Positions 1-7,119 of a stretch of DNA of 10,659 bases are shown piece by piece. This DNA comes from Acidobacteriota bacterium (GTDB taxonomy: Bacteria > Acidobacteriota > Terriglobia > Bryobacterales > Bryobacteraceae): the NCBI GenBank assembly GCA_026394095.1, contig JAPKYY010000127.1, forward strand, positions 1 to 10,659. The letters run 5' to 3'. A model generated the notes under the pieces. The model ran no database searches and was not told where the DNA came from. It was given only the letters and a program-made list of their open reading frames with translations. Position 1 is the first letter of the stretch; each line of letters starts with the position of its first letter. Position numbers and translations under genes: made by a program.

Positions 1-350
1 CCCTGAAAGACGCTGTGGAAGCCCTCTTCTTCTGGCTCTTCATCTGCCTCAACCTTCATCTTCTTGCCACGGATGGTTCGGGTGCGCCAGAACTGGCCAT
101 CACGCTTCACCACCGTGAGCGAGTAGCGATTCGGGCCACCATCGGCTGAGACGATCATGTCGGCTTTGGCATTGACAGCAATACCAAAGGGCCCGGGCCC
201 GGTGAGGTGCGTCTGGCCGTAAGGGGTGACAAATCTCCCGCCCGGCAGGATGCTCTGCGCACCCGGCCGGCGCGCGGCGGTTTCGGTTCCGGCAGGTGTT
301 TTGAAGTCAGCAGCCTGCAGCAAAGCCAGACAAAGAAAACAAAGAGACAT
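1..350 (-). CDS. Secreted YncE-like beta-propeller protein (probable propeller/phosphoesterase), N-terminal part, cut by the window edge
   Basis: An open frame runs on the minus strand from an ATG at 350-348 to the left edge, giving 116 codons with no stop. It opens with a short hydrophobic stretch (about residues 2-14, rich in Leu, Cys and Ala) ending in an Ala-Ala, a plausible signal peptide. From about residue 34 there is a segment of the type LPGGR(F)VTPYG, then TGPGPFGIAVN and SADGGPNRYSLTVV. This is how I remember the first blade of bacterial YncE-like propellers that are often fused to an alkaline-phosphatase-superfamily phosphoesterase domain. The acidic linker followed by a GFHSVFQG-like stretch also fits. 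Only the N-terminus is present, so the enzyme domain cannot be seen and the function stays a family guess. No strong ribosome-binding site precedes the ATG. The gene is divergent from the NIPSNAP gene. Confidence 0.6.
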   Translation of the reverse strand, partial: MSLCFLCLALLQAADFKTPAGTETAARRPGAQSILPGGRFVTPYGQTHLTGPGPFGIAVNAKADMIVSADGGPNRYSLTVVKRDGQFWRTRTIRGKKMKVEADEEPEEEGFHSVFQ

Positions 351-387
351 CAAAGGTACTCTAACTAGTAGTCAGGCTGCGGCGCAA
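351..387. other. Short divergent intergenic spacer
   Basis: Only 37 bases separate the ATG of the minus-strand propeller gene from the first plausible ATG (388) of the plus-strand NIPSNAP gene. That is tight for two divergent promoters. I see no clear -35/-10 pair and no good ribosome-binding site on either strand here. The space grows to 94 bases if the NIPSNAP protein instead starts at the TTG at 445, which follows a GGGGAGG sequence. Confidence 0.4.
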
Positions 388-1155
388 ATGGAAAGCACAA
401 TCGATCGTCGCGAATTTTTCGAAATCTGGGGAGGAACCGGAACCTTGATCGGGATAGACACACGCTACGAGTCGGGGCCTTTATTTGTCCTGCACCAGTT
501 TTTGCTCGAAAATGGCCAGCAATTAGGCCGTTTGCATACCTATCTGAAGGACGCCCTTCTGCCGGCACTGGCTCGCGAAGCGGGTGGAGCTCAGATTGTG
601 CTTGAGGCTACCGTGGCTGCGCATCAACCACAAGTTATTTTTCTGCAGGAGTTTCGCGATGTGGCAGCCTGGCGGGAGACTGGCTTGAAGCTCAAGCAGG
701 ATTCCGCCCTAGTTGAGGCCAATTCTGTATGGGACCGGCAAGGGCCCTACCTCTCTTATTCGGTCAGTCTTCTCGCTGCTACAGACTATTGCGCGCCCGT
801 TGTCTCTGGGGCAGAGACTGCTCGGATCTTTGAGATGCGCGTCTATCAGGCACCGAGCGAGTGGCAGATGAATGGCGTGCACGAGCGCTTTGCCGGGCCC
901 GAGATCCCGGTCTTTCACAAGTGCGGTATCCACCCAATCCTTTATGCCAGCACCATCGCCGGGCCGCAGATGCCGAACCTCACTTATCTGACTCCCTTCG
1001 ACAGTCTGGCCGAACGCGAGGCTGCCTGGACGAAGTTTCAGGCAGATCCGGAGTGGCACCGGGTGCGTCAGGAATCGATTGATAACCATGGCTATACTCC
1101 ACGCATCATTACGATCTCGTTGTTTAAGGCTGCGGCTTACTCACCGGCAAAGTGA
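388..1155 (+). CDS. Protein with two NIPSNAP-like domains
   Basis: The frame extends open back to 226, but the upstream part overlaps the divergent propeller gene in antisense, so I start at the ATG at 388 (255 residues). The second half, about residues 146-228, is a recognisable NIPSNAP domain: FEMRVYQ opening strand, an ERFAGPEIPVFHKCGI helix-turn, and the family-typical EREAAWTKFQADPEWHRVR close. Residues about 32-115 look like a more divergent first copy (FVLHQFLLENG, then VIFLQEFRDVAAWRE). NIPSNAP proteins are dimeric alpha-beta-barrel proteins of poorly known function. The first residues contain DRREFF, loosely like a twin-arginine leader, but a proper hydrophobic core is lacking. An alternative TTG start at 445, about 11 bases after GGGGAGG, would remove this segment and begin just before the first domain. 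The 3' end overlaps the convergent tolC-like gene by 32 bases. Confidence 0.8.
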   Translation: MESTIDRREFFEIWGGTGTLIGIDTRYESGPLFVLHQFLLENGQQLGRLHTYLKDALLPALAREAGGAQIVLEATVAAHQPQVIFLQEFRDVAAWRETGLKLKQDSALVEANSVWDRQGPYLSYSVSLLAATDYCAPVVSGAETARIFEMRVYQAPSEWQMNGVHERFAGPEIPVFHKCGIHPILYASTIAGPQMPNLTYLTPFDSLAEREAAWTKFQADPEWHRVRQESIDNHGYTPRIITISLFKAAAYSPAK

Positions 1156-2626
1156 AGGCTGGGGTTGAGCCAGGGATCAGGGCCTTGGCGATTGCCAGCT
1201 CATAGGCGGCGTAGGCGCGGAAGTAATCCGCCAAAGCATTGGCTTCGCGGATGGCAGACTCGGCTGTAGCCTGTTCGCGCTGGTTCAATACAAAGAGGGT
1301 GCTGTCGCCGAGCTCGAAGCGAAGACGCTCGGCATCTTCAACTTTTCTCGTGACATCCAGTTCTTCTGAGACCACCTTGGACCTTTCAAATGCCGCTCGG
1401 ACGGCTGAGGCCGCATCGCGAACGTCTGCCGTCACCTGATCGCGCTGGAAGCGTTCGCGCTGTTCGATCTGGCCCAGGCGTGCTTCGGCATTTTGCAAGC
1501 GGCTGGTGGCCTGCCGCCGTTGCAAGGGCAGGTCGAAGATCAATCCAAGGCGAAGATCATTGGGGCCTCGTTTGACGCTTCCGTCGCCCGCTTCCCGGTA
1601 ATATTCAGCAAAGAGGTCGATGTTGGGCTTTCGTTGATTCTCAGCCAGCTTCTTGTCGATGGCTACCTGATTGCGCTGAAATACAAAGCGCAGAACTTCA
1701 GGCCTGCGGCTGAGTGCCGCATTCATGTCGTCCAGCATCTGAGCTTCTGAGATAGCTGCAGGGTCAGGAAAGCCCGGGATCAGTTTTTCCGGTTCTGCCA
1801 CAAGGGGCTGGCCCGTGTCGTCGCGCAGGAAGAGGCTCATTTCGATGGAGGCATTCTCCAGGCTTCGACGGGCCTCGACAACGTTGTTTCTGCGCTGCAA
1901 GACGATTCTTTCGTTGTCGAGTTTTTCAAACTGAGGAAGAGCTCCGATTCGCACGGCCTCAGAGAGAATCAGGTCGCGGCCAAGGGCGACATCGAGCAAA
2001 GTGTTTGCGATCAGAAGATGACGGCCTGCGGCAACCCAATCCCAGTAACGGCGTGTCGCCGTCTGCAGGATGGTGAGGCGCTGCTGATCGATGGAAAGAT
2101 CTGCGAGGCGAAGGCCAATTCGGGCCTTGCCAAGATCGGCGCGGCGGCCATCGATTTCGCGGTCACGGGCCAACGGAACGCGTATACCGGCGCGGTATTG
2201 TCCAGCCTCGTTTGTGTCTGCCTTGCCATCGTAGTCTGGATAGCGTCCGCGGCTGATGCCGTAGCCACTGTAGAGGGTGGAGCCCCAGACCTGTGTCGGC
2301 TGCTCGAGTGAGATTTCGAATCGTTCGTTCTGATAAAAGCCGAAGTTCTGGGTATCGAGGCGGCTTCTCAATGAGAGGTCGAAGCGGCCTTCCTGGTTGA
2401 GAAGATCCGCCTGTGCGAGAGGCCTCTCCAGCAGGGCCGCCCGCAAGGGAGGGAAGTTCTTGTTGACCGTAGCAAGCAGCGCCTCCAGAGTGAGCATTGC
2501 AGGCAGGATCTGCGCTTTGCTCGTGGAAAGCCGGTTGGAGAGCGGCTTGGGAGCCGGAAGGCGAAACTGTTGCTGCGCCTCAAGCGTGAGGGTTGAAATC
2601 AGTAATGCGGCGCAAAGCGGTTTCAC
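1124..2626 (-). CDS. TolC-type outer-membrane efflux protein
   Basis: A 500-residue protein of the outer-membrane efflux protein (OEP) family, the trimeric channel of tripartite exporters. The N-terminus has a signal peptide (about residues 1-17, ending LEA before QQQ). The body shows the family pattern of two related halves, each with beta strands followed by long Gln/Arg/Glu/Ala-rich helices. Examples are residues around 160-260 (helical, with LSIDQQRLTILQTATRRYWD) and the second repeat opening with NIDLFAEYYREAGDG and continuing into helices from about residue 370. The length is normal for TolC relatives. The start codon is GTG, and it overlaps the stop of the adaptor gene by 4 bases (GTGA), so translation is probably coupled. 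It is the third gene of an ABC-adaptor-channel operon. The 3' end overlaps the convergent NIPSNAP gene by 32 bases. The exported substrate is unknown. Confidence 0.9.
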   Translation of the reverse strand: MKPLCAALLISTLTLEAQQQFRLPAPKPLSNRLSTSKAQILPAMLTLEALLATVNKNFPPLRAALLERPLAQADLLNQEGRFDLSLRSRLDTQNFGFYQNERFEISLEQPTQVWGSTLYSGYGISRGRYPDYDGKADTNEAGQYRAGIRVPLARDREIDGRRADLGKARIGLRLADLSIDQQRLTILQTATRRYWDWVAAGRHLLIANTLLDVALGRDLILSEAVRIGALPQFEKLDNERIVLQRRNNVVEARRSLENASIEMSLFLRDDTGQPLVAEPEKLIPGFPDPAAISEAQMLDDMNAALSRRPEVLRFVFQRNQVAIDKKLAENQRKPNIDLFAEYYREAGDGSVKRGPNDLRLGLIFDLPLQRRQATSRLQNAEARLGQIEQRERFQRDQVTADVRDAASAVRAAFERSKVVSEELDVTRKVEDAERLRFELGDSTLFVLNQREQATAESAIREANALADYFRAYAAYELAIAKALIPGSTPAFTLPVSKPQP

Positions 2627-3936
2627 TTCTTCTTGCCGCCTTCCGTGCCGCCAGTTTCCATCTGCGGGTTAACAGTGGGCGGGAAGCCGTTGAATTGCCG
2701 CCAGAGCTCGTAGCCGAGACTGACCTGATTCAGAAGCACCCAGCCGTTGGTGCGTACGCCCTGCCGAAGATAGCGCGTCGAGGGCCAGGGTTCGCTGTTT
2801 GGATCGGGTTCTACCAGAATGCGAAACTTGCCCTTGCCATTGTCTGTTGAGTCCACCAGCATCACCTTGCCGCCAAAGGTTCCGACAGCGACCGAGGGCC
2901 AGCCGGTGAACTGAATCGCAGGCCAGCCTTCAAACTGCAGCCGGACAGGGTCGCCGGCATGGATGAGTGGCACATCGTTGCCATCCATGTATAGCTCGAC
3001 GACAAGGTTGGCGGTTTCGGGCACAAAGGAGGCAATCGAGTCTCCTGCTTTCAGCAATTCTCCACCTGGCTGAGAGAGCAGGCGAAGCACTGTACCGTTG
3101 CGTGGAGCTCTTACGGTCTGAGTCTGCTGCCGGGATACGCGCACCTCGACACGCTGCATTTCAGCGGCTGAATTGGCGACATCGGATTTGCCCGCCGCGA
3201 GCGTGGCATTGGCGGTAGCGATCGAGTTTTGAAAATCGGTTTCGATCTTTTGATAGTCTGCGTCGCGAGCCAGCTTTTCGTTGATCGCAGCTTGCAGGCT
3301 CGCTTTGGCGCGATCTACATCGGCTTCAGAACTAGCATTGGCCTGTACCTGTTGTTCATACTGGCGTTGCGAGAACAAACCACTTGAAAGGCCTATCTTC
3401 ACGCGATCCAGATTCAGCTTGTTGGCCGTAAATACGGCTTCTGCAGAGATCAGCGAGTTCTGGGCGGCCTTGATGTTGTCTTCGGCAACCTTGATACGGC
3501 TGCGGGCGCTCTCAAGGGCGTTGCGGCGTGAGAGTTCGATCTGGTGCAGTGCCACTTCCTGGGCTGTAACCCGGCTCTTGGCTTGATCTACGCGCATGGC
3601 GATGAGGTTGCGCTCTTCCTTGAGGCGCTCAAGAATCAGCGGATCGTTATCGGCTACTTCGGCAATCAGGTCGCCCGCTTTTACTTTGGTTCCTTCAATG
3701 ACGTAATACTTGGTAACGCGGCCTTCAACAGCGGTATCTATGGTTTGCTGCCGTTCAAATGGCGTGGTGCCAACGACAGTGCCAATACCGGATACGTTTT
3801 GCACCCAGGGAGCAAAGATCAGGGCAGGTACGCCAATGATGAAGATTCCCATCAGGCTCCAGGCCAGCAGGCGCGCTCCTCCCGAGTTGCCAACCTTGGA
3901 AAGCACAGAAAGTTGAAAATCGATATCGGGTTTCAT
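2623..3936 (-). CDS. HlyD-family periplasmic adaptor (membrane fusion protein)
   Basis: A 437-residue adaptor that should bridge the inner-membrane ABC protein and the TolC-like channel. A single membrane helix lies at about residues 23-44 after a short cytoplasmic tail, as in type I secretion adaptors. It is followed by a first lipoyl half-motif (VEGRVTKYYVIEGTKVKAGD, about residues 70-89) and long alpha-helical coiled-coil segments, about residues 97-270, rich in Gln, Ala and Lys. Then come the second lipoyl half (VRAPRNGTVLRLLSQPGGEL, about 275-294) and a beta-barrel region with GDPVRLQFEGWPAIQF. The C-terminus is a short Gly/Lys tail (GGTEGGKKK). The ATG overlaps the stop of the ABC gene by 4 bases (ATGA), with a GAGGA sequence about 10 bases upstream. 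Order and overlaps with the ABC and channel genes support one export complex. Substrate unknown. Confidence 0.9.
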   Translation of the reverse strand: MKPDIDFQLSVLSKVGNSGGARLLAWSLMGIFIIGVPALIFAPWVQNVSGIGTVVGTTPFERQQTIDTAVEGRVTKYYVIEGTKVKAGDLIAEVADNDPLILERLKEERNLIAMRVDQAKSRVTAQEVALHQIELSRRNALESARSRIKVAEDNIKAAQNSLISAEAVFTANKLNLDRVKIGLSSGLFSQRQYEQQVQANASSEADVDRAKASLQAAINEKLARDADYQKIETDFQNSIATANATLAAGKSDVANSAAEMQRVEVRVSRQQTQTVRAPRNGTVLRLLSQPGGELLKAGDSIASFVPETANLVVELYMDGNDVPLIHAGDPVRLQFEGWPAIQFTGWPSVAVGTFGGKVMLVDSTDNGKGKFRILVEPDPNSEPWPSTRYLRQGVRTNGWVLLNQVSLGYELWRQFNGFPPTVNPQMETGGTEGGKKK

Positions 3937-5618
3937 TGCTTGTTATTCCTCTGGCCGCCTTCGAGTTCGTATGTATTCAGGCAATGCTTCAAGACAGATT
4001 CTGACCGGCTGACGACGATCAGAGTCCAGGGATTGTCTTTCGAGATCAGACGCTGCATGAGGATTTCCTGGCCGGGCCCGTCTTCCATGCGATCAAGGAT
4101 CTCGTCGAGGATCAGCACTCGGGGATTCAATGCCAATGCCCGGGCCAACATCAATCGGTAGGATTGCCCCGGCGTGAGCGGCTGACCACCAGTGGTGAGC
4201 ATGGTTTGCAAGCCGTCGGGGAGGCTTTCAATCGTTTCGAGCAGGTTCACCGTAGCAAGGATCTTTCTGAGATCGATCGAACTTAGATTCTCCAGGCCAA
4301 GGCGGATATTGTCTTCAATGGTTCCGTGGAAGATCTCGATGCCGCGGACAAGCGCGATTTGTCCGCGCAAGTCATAAAGCTTCAGGTTGCGGTAGTCACT
4401 CTGCTCAAAAAGCAGGGTGCCGCTGTCTGGTTCCCGGAAGCCATAGATGAGATCGATGAGCGAACTCTTGCCAGAGCCGGTGCAGCCGGTAATTCCAAAG
4501 CGCGCCCCAGCCGGGATGGCAAGATTCAGGTTTTCAATGATTGGCTTGCCGGCGCGATGGCCAAATGTCACCTGCCGCAGTTCGATGGCTGCTCCGTTGC
4601 CGGTCGAAACCGACTCATCGCCGCTTGCTTCCATCGGGAGGTCGGTGAGGTAGCCCAGTTTGTCTACGGCTGCGAGAAGGTCGTAATAGGTCTCGAGCTG
4701 TTTGCCGAATTTCGAAAAGCTGCTGAGCGAGGCTGCAACTACGAGTTCGGCGGCAACAAGTTGGCCGAGTGTCAATTGTCGTTCCATCACCAGCCAGCCG
4801 CCGGCACCGAGCACTGCAGCCGTGCCGAAGGCTTGCATTGCCTGAGAGCCTACAATCTGACGCAATAGAATGCGCCAGTGTGCCCTGCGGTACTTTACGT
4901 AATCACCAACCATTTCGTTGCTGCGCATGAGGGCAAAGCTGGCACCGGGCCGGGACTTGAAAGTTGCCGGGTGCCGGGCAAGCTCCTGTAGCCAGGCCGC
5001 AAGTGCGTACTTCGCTTTACTCTCCTGGATTGCAGTTTTGACAGCTCCAATGCCGAGCGGGAACAGAACAACCATCACGCTGAGGAGCAAAAGAATCGCG
5101 AAGATCAGCAATACCGGGTGGTAAACGGCAAGCAGGATCATCCCGATCAAGGTGGTCATCAGCACTTCGAGGCCCTCTACCAGGAGGCTTGCTCCTCCTT
5201 TTTGCAGAGTTACAACTTCAAAGAAGCGGTTGACCAGTTCGGGGCCGTGGTCGTCGTCGAAAGCCTTGATGCGGACCCGCAGCAGCCTCTCGATTGAATC
5301 AGTAGAAACACGGACAAAGATGCGCCGCTGCATGACTTCAACCACGTGGCCGCGGAGCACCTTCAAGACTGCTGCAAAGCCCAAACCGAGGAGAACCAGG
5401 ACAGCGAGCACCAGCAAAGGTTGCAGGAGCGTGCCGAAGGCAATTGTGTTTACCAGAGACTGCGTTGCGATGGGAACGACTAGCGAAAGCAGGCCGATAG
5501 CAACTGAATAGATTACAACTACCCAGATGTCTGTTCGTTCTGCTTCCATCCATCCGAAAAGCCGGGAAGTAGGAGTTGGATGGGAATGCCCTGGAGCGTG
5601 TGAGTGAGATTGGGCCAT
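3933..5618 (-). CDS. ABC exporter, fused membrane and ATPase domains, with degenerate ATPase motifs
   Basis: A 561-residue half-transporter of the type I secretion / exporter class. A His-containing tail (H5, H7, H11, H13) precedes a membrane domain with hydrophobic segments at about residues 31-50, 66-88, 150-190 and 258-295. The nucleotide-binding domain runs from about 345 to 555. Walker A is canonical (GCTGSGKSS, 378-386), and Walker B with the catalytic glutamate is present (VLILDE, 501-506). Other landmarks are changed: the Q-loop glutamine position reads Arg425 (IALVRGIEIF), the signature is LTPGQ (481-485) instead of LSGGQ, the switch histidine position reads Ser537 (IVVSRSE), and the A-loop aromatic position may be His354. 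There is no N-terminal C39 peptidase domain. First gene of a three-gene operon with the adaptor and channel genes, divergent from an ArsR-type regulator. The first ATG is used because it keeps the His-rich tail; Met24 is an alternative. No strong ribosome-binding site. Confidence 0.88.
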   Translation of the reverse strand: MAQSHSHAPGHSHPTPTSRLFGWMEAERTDIWVVVIYSVAIGLLSLVVPIATQSLVNTIAFGTLLQPLLVLAVLVLLGLGFAAVLKVLRGHVVEVMQRRIFVRVSTDSIERLLRVRIKAFDDDHGPELVNRFFEVVTLQKGGASLLVEGLEVLMTTLIGMILLAVYHPVLLIFAILLLLSVMVVLFPLGIGAVKTAIQESKAKYALAAWLQELARHPATFKSRPGASFALMRSNEMVGDYVKYRRAHWRILLRQIVGSQAMQAFGTAAVLGAGGWLVMERQLTLGQLVAAELVVAASLSSFSKFGKQLETYYDLLAAVDKLGYLTDLPMEASGDESVSTGNGAAIELRQVTFGHRAGKPIIENLNLAIPAGARFGITGCTGSGKSSLIDLIYGFREPDSGTLLFEQSDYRNLKLYDLRGQIALVRGIEIFHGTIEDNIRLGLENLSSIDLRKILATVNLLETIESLPDGLQTMLTTGGQPLTPGQSYRLMLARALALNPRVLILDEILDRMEDGPGQEILMQRLISKDNPWTLIVVSRSESVLKHCLNTYELEGGQRNNKQ

Positions 5619-5749
5619 AGTAAAAATTATTTATTCAAAATTGAAACAAGGGTCTGACTACTGACCATAGATGCATATATTTTAACATGCACTTGGATGA
5701 ATTTAAGATATGCGTGTATATAATATCTTTAAGAAAGAGTGTTGTAGAT
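5619..5749. promoter_or_regulatory. AT-rich divergent control region between the exporter operon and the arsR-like gene
   Basis: This 131-base spacer is clearly richer in A and T than the flanking genes. It holds the likely promoters for both directions and several small symmetric sequences: TGCAT (5672-5676) facing ATGCA (5687-5691), an imperfect palindrome GGTCTGACTACTGACC (5651-5666), and the inverted repeat listed separately. I could not place a convincing minus-strand promoter for the exporter operon. ArsR-type repressors usually bind AT-rich inverted repeats in exactly this position, so joint control of both genes is a reasonable inference. Confidence 0.6.
5693..5729 (+). promoter_or_regulatory. 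Probable arsR-like promoter overlapped by a 25-base inverted-repeat operator
   Basis: A consensus -10 hexamer TATAAT lies at 5719-5724, or TATATA at 5717-5722. TTGGAT at 5693-5698 is a weak -35 candidate, 18 bases from the TATATA reading and 20 from TATAAT. The arms AAGATAT (5705-5711) and ATATCTT (5723-5729) form a perfect 7-base inverted repeat with an 11-base spacer that covers the -10 box. A repressor dimer bound there would block RNA polymerase, matching the self-repression typical of ArsR/SmtB proteins. The site also argues that translation starts at 5750 and not at the upstream in-frame ATG at 5687, which lies before this promoter. Confidence 0.5.
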
Positions 5750-6166
5750 ATGCCTTGGCGTGTTTTTTTAACAAAAGAAATGTCCCAATTCCTTGGGGTG
5801 CTCGCGCATCCACACAGGGTGCGGATCATACAGGAATTGCGAAATGGCGAGTTGGATGTCAATAGTTTACAAGCCATTCTCGAAATCAGTCATTCGCGCG
5901 TTTCTCAGCATTTGTCTGTACTCAGAGCTCATCGGATTGTAGTTGAGCGGCGAGAGGGTCGCCACGTCTTTTACCGCCTGGTGAATGTAAAGCTCTCTCA
6001 GTGGCTTTCCGACGGACTCGACTTCCTTCAGACAGAATCTGCACATCAGTCAGAAGTGAAGGAAGCGTTGCGGAAGTCGCGTTCTCTCTGGTCTGAACCA
6101 ATGCACCCCCAGGAATTAATCGAGACCGAGAAGGTTAAATCGAACGGCACCGACGCGCCGCACTAG
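5750..6166 (+). CDS. ArsR/SmtB-family winged-helix transcriptional regulator
   Basis: A 138-residue repressor-like protein from the ATG at 5750. The in-frame ATG at 5687 lies upstream of the likely promoter, and AAGAAAGAG sits about 10 bases before 5750. The winged-helix domain is clear: helix FLGVLAHPHRVRIIQELRNG (about residues 14-33), the recognition helix region ISHSRVSQHLSVLRAH (46-61), and the beta wing VERREGRHVFYRLVN (65-79). The arsenic-type CxC motif in helix 3 is absent (that stretch reads NGELDVNSL), and the protein has no cysteine, so it is not an ArsR of the arsenite-sensing type. The signal it senses cannot be told. A helical C-terminal tail (residues 84-138) extends the usual fold. 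It is divergent from the ABC-HlyD-TolC operon, the probable target besides itself. Its TAG stop interlocks with the rsmI stop in the shared CTAG at 6163-6166. Confidence 0.88.
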   Translation: MPWRVFLTKEMSQFLGVLAHPHRVRIIQELRNGELDVNSLQAILEISHSRVSQHLSVLRAHRIVVERREGRHVFYRLVNVKLSQWLSDGLDFLQTESAHQSEVKEALRKSRSLWSEPMHPQELIETEKVKSNGTDAPH

Positions 6167-7005
6167 TTCTTTTCTTTTTCCAGTATGTCGTAGGCTTCGC
6201 GCTTGTTTAATCCAGCCTGCTTTGCCGCCTGCTTGATTGCATCCATTCTGGACTGGCCAAGGGCCATGAGCCGTTCTACTTCTTCTTTTAGATTCTTAGG
6301 GTTAGCTAAAACGGCTTTGTTTTGTAGAGCCTCTGCACGGTGGATTACCAATGTGAATTCGCCTTTCACAGAAGGCCGTTGCTTCAACTTTTCGTAAATC
6401 TCCGAAGGCGTGCCGCGTAGGACTTCTTCGTGAATCTTGGTTAGTTCACGGCAGGCTGCCATTCTTCGTGTCGGCCACATTTTGGCAATTTCCTCGAGGG
6501 ATTCGAGAATCCGGTGCGGCGACTCAAAGCAGACCAGCGTAGCTTCGAGGTCAGCCCACTTCTCGAGGAGTTTCTGCCGGGCCATCGACTTGTGCGGCAG
6601 AAACCCAATAAAAGCAAACTGATCCGTTGGCAATCCAGCCACCGAGAGCGCGCTCAGAACAGCGCTGGCCCCTGGAATCGGGCTAACGGCAATCCCTGCT
6701 TCTATCGCGGCCTCGACGAGCCGGTAGCCCGGGTCGGAAATCAGCGGGGTGCCAGCGTCCGAGATGAGCGCAACATCTTCACCTTGCAACAACCTTGCCA
6801 CTAACTCATGGCAGCGCAGGCCCTCGTTATGTTCATGCAGACTGACCAGAGGCCGATGGGCACCGGCAGCAGCCATGAGCTTGGACGACTGGCGTGTGTC
6901 TTCACAGGCAACTACGCTTGCCGTTTGCAGAATGCGCTGCGCGCGGACCGAAAGATCCTCGAGATTTCCAATCGGCGTGCCGACAACATAAAGAACTCCA
7001 GCCAC
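6163..7005 (-). CDS. rsmI: 16S rRNA (cytidine-1402-2'-O)-methyltransferase RsmI
   Basis: A 280-residue protein of the SAM-dependent tetrapyrrole-methylase (SAM-MT class III) fold. RsmI adds the 2'-O-methyl group to C1402 of 16S rRNA in the decoding centre. Family marks are in order: LYVVGTPIGNLEDLSVRA (5-22), CEDTRQSSKL (34-43), LISDAGTPLISDPGYRLV (80-97), the SAM-site segment PIPGASAVLSALSVAGLPTD (109-128), FIGFLPHK (132-139), FESPHRI (160-166), and ELTKIHEEVLRG (187-198). The C-terminal helical domain (about 235-278) ends in a KREAYDILEK motif typical of the family. Length is normal. The start is GTG, set by the conserved N-terminal strand; no clear ribosome-binding site is visible. The stop is convergent with the ArsR-like gene and shares CTAG with it. 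Confidence 0.97.
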   Translation of the reverse strand: MAGVLYVVGTPIGNLEDLSVRAQRILQTASVVACEDTRQSSKLMAAAGAHRPLVSLHEHNEGLRCHELVARLLQGEDVALISDAGTPLISDPGYRLVEAAIEAGIAVSPIPGASAVLSALSVAGLPTDQFAFIGFLPHKSMARQKLLEKWADLEATLVCFESPHRILESLEEIAKMWPTRRMAACRELTKIHEEVLRGTPSEIYEKLKQRPSVKGEFTLVIHRAEALQNKAVLANPKNLKEEVERLMALGQSRMDAIKQAAKQAGLNKREAYDILEKEKN

Positions 7006-7119
7006 CTGACGATAATAACGGACGAGCGACAGAATTGCGCACTTTTGGATTCGTGCAAAGTTGTGAGAGTATTGCTTGAGTAATATGTCGACCGCGCTTA
7101 GAGTGGAATATTAAGCCTG
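7006..7119. other. Divergent spacer between rsmI and the MPN-like gene
   Basis: This 114-base spacer separates the GTG start of rsmI from the ATG of the plus-strand MPN-like gene and should hold promoters for both. A possible plus-strand promoter is TTGTGA (7061-7066) with TATGTC (7084-7089) 17 bases on, but the -10 match is poor. TAATAT at 7081-7086 is a better -10 but is only 14 bases from that -35. GAGTGGA at 7101-7107 is a weak ribosome-binding site for the ATG at 7120. Confidence 0.35.

Noticed and set aside
189..200. GGGCCCGGGCCC palindrome
   Set aside because: It lies in the coding sequence for a conserved GPGP segment of the propeller protein, which explains the GC-rich symmetry.
3544..4161. 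Plus-strand ORF of 205 codons across the adaptor/ABC junction
   Set aside because: It is antisense to two clearly recognised genes and shows no domain; its length is explained by codon bias of the opposite strand.
4326..4868. Plus-strand ORF of 180 codons inside the ABC gene
   Set aside because: Antisense to the ATPase domain, with no ribosome-binding site or recognisable motif.
5687..5749. Upstream in-frame ATG for the ArsR-like gene, adding 21 residues
   Set aside because: The extension lies across the consensus -10 box and inverted repeat and has no family similarity; the ATG at 5750 has a purine-rich stretch in place.
6142..6181. CGGC/GCCG hairpin followed by a T-rich run at the end of the arsR-like gene
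   Set aside because: The stem is only 4 base pairs with an 8-base loop and the T-run is interrupted, so I do not call an intrinsic terminator.
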